Of a DNA stretch of 5,610 nucleotides, positions 1 to 5,610 are shown in pieces (position 1 is the stretch's first letter; each line of letters begins with the position of its first letter). A program made the position numbers and the translations under genes. Below the pieces are notes generated by a model. The model was not told the DNA's origin. It made no database searches and saw only the letters and a program-made list of their open reading frames with translations. Source of the stretch: an uncultured Clostridia bacterium (GTDB taxonomy: Bacteria; Bacillota; Clostridia; Christensenellales; Pumilibacteraceae); the NCBI GenBank assembly GCA_934277845.1, contig CAKQVV010000113.1:1-5610 (forward strand). The letters run 5' to 3'.

Positions 1-131
1 GTTTCGGCTTCGGTTATTTCGGTTTTTTCTTCGTTGAAGTATTTGCCGCAAACCGAGCAGTGATAGTACGCGATATTACCCTGAACTTGGCAGGTCGATT
101 CGGTCGCCGCGATAAGCGTGCCGTAGTCGTG
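1..131 (-). repeat. Cys/His repeat unit D (cut by window edge)
   Basis: Residues 256-298 and onward, starting HDYGTLIAAT. Bases 1-77 are identical to bases 151-227 of the neighbouring unit, and 120-144 are identical to 270-294. The array very probably continues past the left edge. Confidence 0.9.
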
Positions 132-896
132 ATCCGCAAGGGGCTTTTTGGTTTCGGCTTCGGTTATTTCGGTTTTTTCTTCGTTGAAGTATTTGCCGCA
201 AACCGAGCAGTGATAGTACGCGATATTGCCCTGAGTCTGGCAGGTCGACTCGGTTGCCGCAACGAGTTCGCCGTAGTCGTGATCCGCAAGGGGCGCTTCG
301 ATCGAAGCCAGTTCGTTTTTGTCCGCGTCGAAGTTTTTCTCGCAAACCGAGCAGTGATAATGCGCAACGGTGCCGTGCGTTTTGCAGGTAGACGCTACCG
401 CCGCGATAAGCGTGCCGTAGTCGTGGTCCGCAAGAGGTTTCTCTACGCTTTCGAGTTCGGTGGTGCCGTCCTCGGCGAAGTTCTTTTCGCATACCGTGCA
501 GTGGTAGTACGCGACGTTGCCCTTTTTAAGGCAGGTCGAGTCGGTCGCCGCGACGAGATCGCCGAACTTGTGGCTCGCCGCGATCGCGACTTTGACCGTG
601 CCGTACTTTGACGTGTAGGTCTTTTCTCCGTCTGCGGTGCAGGTAGCGTCGGTAGTCGTTACCGTCCAGACGGATTCGTCGGTCAGTTTCGGTACATCGA
701 CGGTCGTAGATTCTCCGCAAGTCGAACAGGTCGCCGTGGCTTTGCCTGCCTCGGTTTCGGTAGGCGTACTGCCTTCAACCCACTCGTATGCAGTGTATTC
801 GTGTGTGTGGGGCGTTTCCGTTTCGCCGCACGCCGCGAACGCAAAAGAAAGTACGAACGTTAATATCGCAACTATTAACAGACTTTTCTTTTTCAT
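1..896 (-). CDS. Secreted Cys/His tandem-repeat protein, putative lipoprotein (3' end beyond window)
   Basis: The frame is open from the ATG at 896 to the left edge: 298 complete codons, no stop. The start is supported by GGAGG at 907-911, ten bases upstream. Residues 1-22 form a signal peptide: MKKK, a hydrophobic core, then AFAAC with Cys23 as the probable lipidated residue, followed by GETETPHTHEY. Residues 31-108 hold degenerate Cys motifs (CSTC at 57-60, ATC at 84-86). From residue 109 come tandem units of 48-50 residues beginning H-[DK]-[YF]-G and containing STC, then Y-H-C-x-V-C-x-K-[YN]-F. I recognise this repeat style from uncharacterised surface proteins of gut Clostridia but know no assigned function. 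Each unit has three Cys and at least two His, which could bind metal or form disulfides. It most likely sits outside the membrane, lipid-anchored. It has its own promoter and is separated by a terminator from the large upstream gene. The C-terminus and total repeat number are not visible. The coding call is firm, the function unknown. Confidence 0.88.
   Translation of the reverse strand, partial: MKKKSLLIVAILTFVLSFAFAACGETETPHTHEYTAYEWVEGSTPTETEAGKATATCSTCGESTTVDVPKLTDESVWTVTTTDATCTADGEKTYTSKYGTVKVAIAASHKFGDLVAATDSTCLKKGNVAYYHCTVCEKNFAEDGTTELESVEKPLADHDYGTLIAAVASTCKTHGTVAHYHCSVCEKNFDADKNELASIEAPLADHDYGELVAATESTCQTQGNIAYYHCSVCGKYFNEEKTEITEAETKKPLADHDYGTLIAATESTCQVQGNIAYYHCSVCGKYFNEEKTEITEAE
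132..281 (-). repeat. Cys/His repeat unit C (50 residues, 150-bp period)
   Basis: Residues 206-255, from HDYGELVAAT to KKPLAD, core AYYHCSVCGKYF. Over the 43 residues that can be compared, it differs from unit D at only three positions (Glu/Thr at 5, Val/Ile at 7, Thr/Val at 15). Confidence 0.9.
282..425 (-). repeat. Cys/His repeat unit B (48 residues)
   Basis: Residues 158-205, from HDYGTLIAAV to APLAD. The Cys spacing is the same and the core is AHYHCSVCEKNF, with one additional His. It is intermediate between unit A and the nearly identical units C and D. Confidence 0.85.
426..572 (-). repeat. Cys/His repeat unit A (49 residues)
   Basis: Residues 109-157 of the lipoprotein, from HKFGDLVAAT to KPLAD. 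Cysteines lie at 122, 133 and 136 (C-x10-C-x2-C) and the core is AYYHCTVCEKNF. It is the most divergent full unit, carrying AEDGTTE after the second Cys pair. Confidence 0.85.
828..896 (-). other. Signal peptide with lipobox-like cleavage site
   Basis: Residues 1-23 comprise a Lys-rich n-region (MKKKS), a hydrophobic stretch LLIVAILTFVLSFAF, and A-A-C-G with Cys23 encoded at 828-830. Ala at -1 and -2 suits signal peptidase II, but Phe at -3 is unusual, where Leu, Val or Ile is typical. Cleavage by signal peptidase I after AFA is the alternative, which would give a freely secreted protein. Gly after the Cys and a polar, Thr/Glu/His-rich linker support the lipoprotein reading. Confidence 0.7.
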
Positions 897-906
897 TGCT
901 GTGTGT

Positions 907-911
907 CCTCC
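907..911 (-). promoter_or_regulatory. Ribosome binding site of the repeat lipoprotein
   Basis: On the minus strand GGAGG is followed by ACACACAGCA and then the ATG at 896. This is a full-strength Shine-Dalgarno core at a slightly long spacing of ten bases. It decides the start codon of a frame that is otherwise open at its far end. Confidence 0.85.
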
Positions 912-939
912 AAAAAAATTTTTACACGATTTTGCGCGT

Positions 940-1070
940 CGGCAACGCTATGCCGGGGTGTTTCTGTTGCGATGCGCTTTTCGTATATTACAGTGTTTGT
1001 ATCGCATCGCCGCTTCCGTATTTTTATGCAAACGTTATGCGGCTTCGGTTCCGGACGATTATTCCGTCCG
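940..1070 (-). promoter_or_regulatory. Inverted repeats in the lipoprotein mRNA leader
   Basis: Three inverted repeats fall inside the predicted leader. CGGACG/CGTCCG at 1052-1070 has a 7-nt loop, GCGATGCG/CGCATCGC at 969-1010 has a 26-nt loop, and CGGCA/TGCCG at 940-955 has a 6-nt loop. The last ends about 30 bases before the ribosome binding site. I do not recognise a known riboswitch or T-box core. The repeats may be a folded leader, an operator, or chance. Confidence 0.3.
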
Positions 1071-1111
1071 CACCCTGCGAATTTTGCTGAAAATTGCTTG
1101 TTTTTACAATG

Positions 1112-1140
1112 TTGCAACCTTCATTAAAACATATTATAAT
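1112..1140 (+). promoter_or_regulatory. Possible opposing plus-strand promoter
   Basis: The plus strand reads TTGCAA (1112-1117), 17 bases, then TATAAT (1135-1140). The -10 block ATTATAAT reads as a -10 element on both strands, and the two promoters overlap. The -35 matches at only four of six positions and no plus-strand gene follows, so any transcript would be non-coding and antisense to the region around the terminator and the 3' end of the large gene. It may be chance. Confidence 0.3.
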
Positions 1141-1161
1141 GTTATTTACTACTTTTGTAAA
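1133..1161 (-). promoter_or_regulatory. SigA-type promoter of the repeat lipoprotein gene
   Basis: The minus strand reads TTTACA (1161-1156), a 17-base spacer, then a perfect TATAAT (1138-1133). The -35 box matches consensus at five of six positions. The DNA upstream, about 1162-1200, is rich in A and T tracts like an UP element. The expected start of transcription is an A near 1125, giving a leader of about 229 nt before the ATG. It lies downstream of the terminator of the large gene, so the lipoprotein has its own transcript. Confidence 0.78.
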
Positions 1162-1345
1162 GTGAATTTATGTGATTTTTCAAAACTTTTAACTGATTTT
1201 CTCAATGGTTCTCACCGAAATCTTTCTGACTGCGAACGATTGCCCGGCATATTATATCTTTGCAACCGCATTTTTACGATTTTATACGGAATATTCGTAT
1301 TTTTATGCATAAATATACATTTCAGATGCATCGAAAACGCCGGAC

Positions 1346-1390
1346 AAAAAGGTAAACTCCGCCCGCGGTCGTCGCCGTTGACGGAGTTTA
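1346..1390 (-). terminator. Intrinsic terminator of the large surface-protein gene
   Basis: A perfect 9-bp stem TAAACTCCG (1382-1390 on the minus strand) and CGGAGTTTA (1353-1361) encloses a 20-nt loop, within which CGG/CCG can form a further short stem. On the minus strand the stem is followed by CC and then TTTTT (1350-1346). It lies about 100 bases after the TAA at 1488. The T-run is short and set off by two C, so it may be moderate in strength. No T-run follows on the plus strand, so it acts in one direction. Confidence 0.65.
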
Positions 1391-1487
1391 ACGTTATTCG
1401 GTTGTTTAAGGGATATCGGGCGATTGCCGACATTCCTCAAACGTTCGTTTATTTGTTGCGAAAGAGGCTTTTCTACCCTGCCGCAAC

Positions 1488-4400
1488 TTATTTTTCAAAC
1501 GTTTTGCCGGCTGAAAGTTCCGGGCCTTCGTAATCGGAAAGGTCGGGCGCATTCGTGAGTTCGAGCACGGTCGGTTCAATGGGATTTGTCACAGTGAATA
1601 CGAACGTATAGGTCGCGGAACCCTTGGTTGCCGTTACCGTGAGCACGTCGCCTTTGAGCGTCACGCTGCCGACAGCCGCAACCGCGTCCGCATAGTCGGG
1701 TTTGCCGTTCATCGTTTCGTTATTCGAGGCGTCGATCGTATAGGAAACCGTCGCGCTGCCGTCGGAATTGAAAAAGAACGTCACGACATCGGTGTACATA
1801 TCGCTGTCGCCGTAGTACGAGAGTTCTGCGTAATAATTGCCCTTGATGTCCGCGAGAGAAAGCGGCGAGCCGGCATCGGTGAACGATCCGTCCGCGGTCG
1901 TGTCGATACGGGCGATAAGTCCACTGTTTTCGCCGGAAGCATACTTGAACACTACGCTGCGGTCGTCGATCACCATATAGGTGCCGGCGACACCGTTGTA
2001 GGTCGCGTTGCCGAAACCGTCGAAAGCGATCGTGTTTTCACCCGAAGTGTACGTGCCGAGCGGTCCGGTAGCGAGCGTAATGCCGCTATTGTAATTGCCG
2101 GGCTCGTCCACTCTCAACACGGTTTCGACGTCGTTGACGGTGAGCGAGATAACCTCGCCGACCGCGAGCGAAGGCGCGGCGGAACCGACATAGTTGTATG
2201 CGATCGCTTTCGTGCCCATTGCTTCCTTGGTTGCCGAAACGAAGAACTCGGTGCCGTCGGGCGTTTTTACCGCGCGCACGACATAGCCTTTGGTCCCGGC
2301 ATAGGTTGCGATGCCCTTGGTGAAGAACGCGTTGACGTTTTCCGCACCGGTAGCGACGATCTGGATCACGTGGTCGGAATACACGCTGCCCTTTACTACA
2401 AGTTTACGTCCGGTCGAAGAATAAGCAAAGCACGTGAACGCGTTGCCAGCGAGCGTTGCAAGACCGGTGTACTCGGTCCCTGCCTGAGTAAGCGTAATCA
2501 TGCCGCTTGCGTCCATAGCGAACTCGGCCGCAATTTCGGGGATCACTCCGTTGAAACTACCCACGAACGGGTTGGTCGACTCGTATTTCGGCAGGATTAC
2601 CTGAACCGAATAGTAGTTCGTGACGTTGGTGCCGTTGACCGTGAGCGTTACGGTAATTTCATAGAAACCTTCTTTTCTGACGGAAACTTTCTTTATGTTG
2701 ACGGCTTTGGCTTTGTCGGCGTCGCTCATCTCACCGTCTTTGGTTATGATAGTAAAGCGTGAGAGCAATTCCGCTTTTGTCGCCGCCTGGTCGATCGTTC
2801 CGTCGGCTTTGACGGACGACACAAGCCTGAGATCGCCCACCCTGACGATCGCGCCGCTTTCAATATAAATGCTTTCAAATGCCTTGCCGACATCTATGCC
2901 GCCGTCGTTACGTTTAGCCGTAACGATATTCTTCCACACGTCGATATAAAAATCCGCGGTTTGTCCGTATTTGAACGAACCTTTCATATTGACGTAGGTT
3001 ACCGCTATGTCGCTGTTGGTAAGCGCATACTTTAACGCGGTTACTTCATAACTGGACATGTCGAAACAAATCAAGCCGTTGCCGTAACCGTCGAAGAACA
3101 TGTACTGGTTTCCGTTTTTATAAAGTCCGAATACGTCGTCTTTTTGAACGTAAGTAAAAGTATTGTTGTTCAAATCAAGATAGAACTTATATGCAAAAGG
3201 AATAAATTCTTCGTTATTATACTTGATTTGAGCAAAATCGCACGAGTAATCGTATCCGGAAGAGCCGCTCGATCTGACTTTGCTACCGTAAACGGTAAAA
3301 GATCTGTCGGAATAATCGTATTTACCGTATTTCATCGTGCTTATCGTGTTGGCAAGCAAATTGACTACGGTTTCGGTGCCTTTTTTCAACGTCATGGAGC
3401 CGTTTGCCGAAAAACCAAGCGTATATGCGATCCCGTCTATTCCTCCGGTAAAGGTTTTTCCGTAATACGAAGTATCGACGTACTGAGTGTCGATCTTGCC
3501 CTCGGTGGGCGACGTGATCGAAAACCTTAAATGCTCGCCGTCGAACGTCGCGCCGAACGTCTTGCCGATATCGGTTGTTCCGTGAGAAAAACCGTCATCG
3601 AATTCGATAAATCCCCACGTTACTTTGTAATAGAAATCGCTGCCGGAATGTTCGGTAAGTTCGGTCTTGAGTGCAAAACGGCGGCTTGCGGTTTCTCCTA
3701 CCCGGGTTATACGCGCGCTGTCTATCGAATAACCCGCATAATCGACGGCAAGGACGTGAGCCGATTTCGAATTGAGCGTAAAAGTACCTCTGCCTGCAAC
3801 CGACCAGACGTTCGTATTGTAATAGACAAGCGAACGATTGTCATCGGTATATTTCATTCTGAGACTGTTTTCGGGGACTATCACGGCGATGCCGTCGTCA
3901 AAATACATCGTGTGCTTGTTCCCTTTGAGGTTGAACGTAAATGTATTTTCGTCGATACCTTTGACGTCGGTTGCGGCAATACCGTGAACCGTGATGTTCA
4001 TATTCTCGTCGATGACAAGATCTCCGATGGGTTTTGACTCGACACCGACGTCGACGTATCCGTCATCGTCTTCAAACCCTTTTTGCGCAATGGTTTTAAG
4101 GTTGGTTTTATATGTGCCGATAAACTTATCGTCGAAAATCGTCACGGTGGCAGACTCGGAAAAATCTTTATACGTCACGGTGACGGTGTACACTCCGGGT
4201 GTGAAGAAATCAACAACGCCGGTTATCATGTCGACCGTAACGCTTACTTCCTCGTCACCGTCGGTTATTGTGAACAAATCGGGCAGATATACGCTGCCGC
4301 GAACGATCGCAGAACCCGGTGCCGCCGTGATAATTACGTCGGAATTTACGATAAGAACATAGGAAAGCGTGAAATATTCGGAATTTGCGCCGTCGACGAA

Positions 4401-5610
4401 TACGTTTATCTTCACGTTGTAAACCCCGGGTACGTTGAAATCGATATTTTTGCCTTCGACGATCTCTGCGTAGCAGGTAAGTCCGCCGATCTGATCGGGA
4501 TTCTCGGTGAACTGTTGCTCATAGCCGTTGATGACTACATTGAGGTTTCTGAAAACGTTATAACTTTCGCCCTGTTTGACGGTCACTTTCGATTCTTTGA
4601 CCGAACCGGAATATTCCTTATCCTGCACAACGTAAGTAATCGTAGCCTTGACTTCGGTAAACTTCACGGCGCCGGTTGCGGAAACGGATCCGCTGTTATA
4701 AAGAACGTTGATTTCAACGGGATATTCGCCTTTCGTCGAAAAATCAACCGCTGAAGTATCGATATACTGCAAAATATCGCGGTAACGCTTGCCGTTGATG
4801 ATTACGATAAAATCCGACGCGAAATCGTAGGCGTTTTTATCGGTTCCCGCCTTGACGGTAATTCTGTCGCCCTTGGCAGGTTTTACTATGGCACCGGTAC
4901 GAACCGTAACCGTGGCATTATACTGTACGCCTTTATAGTTAAGGGTGATTACGTTGTCGCCCGCCTCGGTGTAATTTACGCTACCGCTGACCATATCACT
5001 CGTGACGGGAATATTTTTGCCGTTATCGGTGATCGTAAACAACGCGGTCAGATCGATATATTCGCCGTTGGGATAGGTTTCGGCATTCCGTGCGTTGACG
5101 ATAACATCTCCGGCAGGAACGATTCCGACGATCAAGTCTTTGGTAACGTCGGTGCCGGCATTGTCGTAGGTGAGCGTAACGGTGTAGTTTTCATTCTCGG
5201 CGAGAGTGCCGCTAAGCGCGCTCGCGTCGACCATGTCGGCGGTGACGGGCACCGCTGTCTTGTCGACGAAAATCCAGAAATCTTTGGTGAAGTCGTGGGT
5301 AGCGACTTCGTCTTTCGTCAGGCGAAGTACGTCGTAAGCCTTGCCGATTTCGACTTCGTGAGCGTCGGTGACGTGTACGGTGAGCGTGGCGGAAAAATTG
5401 TTCTTTTTGCACACGACGGTGTAATCGCCGGGTTCGGACTTGACGTTGCTCTCGAGCATGTCGGCGGTAACCGCGTAGTCTTTACCCTCGCGCGTTGCTT
5501 TGAAATAGTCCGCAAAATTCGTTTTCTCCACTCTCGAAACGTTAAGCGTAATTTCGGGCTGTTTCGTCGTGATCGAGTACCGGACTTCGGTCATGTATAC
5601 GGTGAGCGAT
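1488..5610 (-). CDS. Giant extracellular Ig-like and beta-module surface protein (5' end beyond window)
   Basis: The visible part is 1373 codons, ending at TAA (1488-1490). The Met at 5594 is unlikely to be the start: the five codons before it read SLTVY in the same open frame, matching the end of an Ig-like module (compare LTVHV at 71-75), and no ribosome binding site precedes it. Numbering from that Met, residues 1-486 are about six Ig-like modules resembling bacterial Ig-like group 3 or DUF5011 types. Residues 490-900 are beta-rich, Tyr/Phe/Gly/Asp-rich modules, 903-1000 is another Ig-like module, and 1008-1335 are G-x-Y/FDGxGN type modules. A tail follows, ending ELSAGKTFEK. There are only five Cys. 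No catalytic motif, LPXTG, S-layer homology or C-terminal membrane helix is seen, so anchoring must come from the missing N-terminus or the protein is released. Likely role: adhesion, matrix or carbohydrate binding at the cell surface, inferred from architecture only. A terminator follows the stop. Confidence 0.92.
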   Translation of the reverse strand, partial: SLTVYMTEVRYSITTKQPEITLNVSRVEKTNFADYFKATREGKDYAVTADMLESNVKSEPGDYTVVCKKNNFSATLTVHVTDAHEVEIGKAYDVLRLTKDEVATHDFTKDFWIFVDKTAVPVTADMVDASALSGTLAENENYTVTLTYDNAGTDVTKDLIVGIVPAGDVIVNARNAETYPNGEYIDLTALFTITDNGKNIPVTSDMVSGSVNYTEAGDNVITLNYKGVQYNATVTVRTGAIVKPAKGDRITVKAGTDKNAYDFASDFIVIINGKRYRDILQYIDTSAVDFSTKGEYPVEINVLYNSGSVSATGAVKFTEVKATITYVVQDKEYSGSVKESKVTVKQGESYNVFRNLNVVINGYEQQFTENPDQIGGLTCYAEIVEGKNIDFNVPGVYNVKINVFVDGANSEYFTLSYVLIVNSDVIITAAPGSAIVRGSVYLPDLFTITDGDEEVSVTVDMITGVVDFFTPGVYTVTVTYKDFSESATVTIFDDKFIGTYKTNLKTIAQKGFEDDDGYVDVGVESKPIGDLVIDENMNITVHGIAATDVKGIDENTFTFNLKGNKHTMYFDDGIAVIVPENSLRMKYTDDNRSLVYYNTNVWSVAGRGTFTLNSKSAHVLAVDYAGYSIDSARITRVGETASRRFALKTELTEHSGSDFYYKVTWGFIEFDDGFSHGTTDIGKTFGATFDGEHLRFSITSPTEGKIDTQYVDTSYYGKTFTGGIDGIAYTLGFSANGSMTLKKGTETVVNLLANTISTMKYGKYDYSDRSFTVYGSKVRSSGSSGYDYSCDFAQIKYNNEEFIPFAYKFYLDLNNNTFTYVQKDDVFGLYKNGNQYMFFDGYGNGLICFDMSSYEVTALKYALTNSDIAVTYVNMKGSFKYGQTADFYIDVWKNIVTAKRNDGGIDVGKAFESIYIESGAIVRVGDLRLVSSVKADGTIDQAATKAELLSRFTIITKDGEMSDADKAKAVNIKKVSVRKEGFYEITVTLTVNGTNVTNYYSVQVILPKYESTNPFVGSFNGVIPEIAAEFAMDASGMITLTQAGTEYTGLATLAGNAFTCFAYSSTGRKLVVKGSVYSDHVIQIVATGAENVNAFFTKGIATYAGTKGYVVRAVKTPDGTEFFVSATKEAMGTKAIAYNYVGSAAPSLAVGEVISLTVNDVETVLRVDEPGNYNSGITLATGPLGTYTSGENTIAFDGFGNATYNGVAGTYMVIDDRSVVFKYASGENSGLIARIDTTADGSFTDAGSPLSLADIKGNYYAELSYYGDSDMYTDVVTFFFNSDGSATVSYTIDASNNETMNGKPDYADAVAAVGSVTLKGDVLTVTATKGSATYTFVFTVTNPIEPTVLELTNAPDLSDYEGPELSAGKTFEK
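2004..2057 (-). repeat. G-x-Y...FDGFGN beta-module motif, copy 2
   Basis: Residues 1180-1197 follow G-x-Y-x2-G-x5-F-D-G-F-G-N-A. The motif begins a beta-rich module that continues through TYNGVAGTYMVIDDRSVV. The same spacing appears at residues 823-840. I cannot assign the module to a named family. Confidence 0.6.
2595..2888 (-). other. Separate Ig-like module late in the large protein
   Basis: Residues about 903-1000 read VGKAFESIYI, then LLSRFTIITKDGEMSDADKA, then GFYEITVTLTVNGTNV and YYSVQVI. The layout (early F-T-I-x-x-x-D-G strand, late GxYxxTVTxxVNG strands) matches the modules in the N-terminal array, but it is placed between two blocks of the other module type. Confidence 0.55.
3075..3128 (-). 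repeat. G-x-Y...FDGYGN beta-module motif, copy 1
   Basis: Residues 823-840 follow G-x-Y-x2-G-x5-F-D-G-Y-G-N-G, exactly the spacing of the copy at residues 1180-1197. Looser relatives open with GTY at 493-495, GSF at 1012-1014 and GNY at 1252-1254, which suggests a chain of related modules through the C-terminal two thirds. Confidence 0.55.
4137..5594 (-). repeat. Array of bacterial Ig-like modules with VTxDM motif
   Basis: About six modules of roughly 65-100 residues (near residues 15-75, 80-157, 162-231, 243-315, 317-415 and 419-486, counting from the Met at 5594). Typical features are a start such as Y-x-x-L-x-x-x-F-x-I-x-D-x, a central VTxDM[VIL], then PGxYxVTVxY and a closing ATVTV strand. 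VTxDM occurs at 43, 118, 198 and 453 (position of its Thr). The fourth and fifth modules have lost it. Such modules usually act as spacer or binding domains in secreted proteins. Confidence 0.75.

Larger units (their letters stand above)
912..1487. other. AT-rich intergenic region with terminator, promoter and structured leader
   Basis: No convincing gene lies here. In transcription order on the minus strand it holds the hairpin terminator of the large gene, an A/T-rich stretch, a SigA-like promoter and the untranslated leader of the lipoprotein gene. It is clearly more A/T-rich than the flanking coding DNA. Short open frames exist on both strands but lack properly spaced ribosome binding sites, and their translations look random and Cys/Phe-rich. 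Confidence 0.7.

Noticed and set aside
1..572. Regularly spaced repeats considered as a CRISPR array
   Set aside because: The repeats are 150 bp, remain in one reading frame, diverge gradually and encode a conserved Cys/His pattern. There are no short repeats with unique spacers.
60..611. 183-codon plus-strand open frame with internal repeats (AxRAVIVRD...)
   Set aside because: Its repeats are simply the antisense reading of the 150-bp lipoprotein repeats. It has no start signals and a composition unlike real proteins.
1111..1118. Palindrome GTTGCAAC just downstream of the predicted transcription start, considered as an operator
   Set aside because: Eight bases is too short to stand out, and no second half-site or known regulator motif is visible.
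893..1127. Short open frames on both strands overlapping the leader
   Set aside because: No ribosome binding sites, and they overlap the promoter-proximal leader and the lipoprotein start. They appear to be chance frames.
1212..1433. 73-codon minus-strand open frame in the gap
   Set aside because: GAGGA directly abuts the ATG with no usable spacing, the frame runs through the terminator hairpin, and the translation resembles no protein family.
637..1533. 298-codon plus-strand open frame across the lipoprotein start, the gap and the end of the giant gene
   Set aside because: It is antisense to two well-supported genes at its ends, has no ribosome binding site at its Met, and the intergenic part translates to random-looking Cys/Phe/Arg-rich sequence.
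2370..4754. Several plus-strand open frames of 120-223 codons inside the giant gene
   Set aside because: All are antisense to a continuous, domain-rich minus-strand frame. Such shadows are expected with this codon usage.

Overview
The window carries two minus-strand genes, both cut by the window edges, separated by an AT-rich regulatory gap of about 590 bases. The likely source is a Gram-positive anaerobe of the Bacillota (Clostridia-like, gut-associated type). The reasons are a strong GGAGG ribosome binding site, a SigA-type promoter, a Gram-positive style lipoprotein signal, and the kinds of surface repeats encoded. This placement is an inference from style; no taxonomic marker gene is present.

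Right part (1488-5610): the 3' portion of one very large gene for an extracellular, beta-rich modular protein. 1373 codons are visible and the frame stays open at the right edge, so the true start and any signal peptide are missing. The N-terminal third of the visible part is an array of bacterial Ig-like modules with a recurring VTxDM motif. The rest is a chain of beta-rich modules of no family I can name, two of which share an exact G-x-Y-x2-G-x5-F-D-G-[FY]-G-N spacing. No sortase motif or C-terminal membrane anchor is seen.

Middle (897-1487): the large gene is followed by a hairpin plus T-tract terminator (1346-1390). A near-consensus minus-strand promoter (1133-1161) then drives the downstream gene through a leader of roughly 229 nt that contains several inverted repeats. 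A weaker plus-strand promoter-like pair shares the same -10 block.

Left part (1-896): the 5' part of a secreted, probably lipid-anchored protein. Nothing interrupts its frame from the ATG at 896 to the left edge (298 codons). It has a signal peptide ending in A-A-C-G and then tandem units of about 50 residues, each with a C-x10-C-x2-C and His pattern. Adjacent units are nearly identical, including 77 bases with no change, so this is a recently expanding repeat array.

The two genes appear to be separate transcription units that both encode surface or secreted repeat proteins. A shared role at the cell envelope (adhesion, matrix or binding) is plausible but not shown by the sequence.
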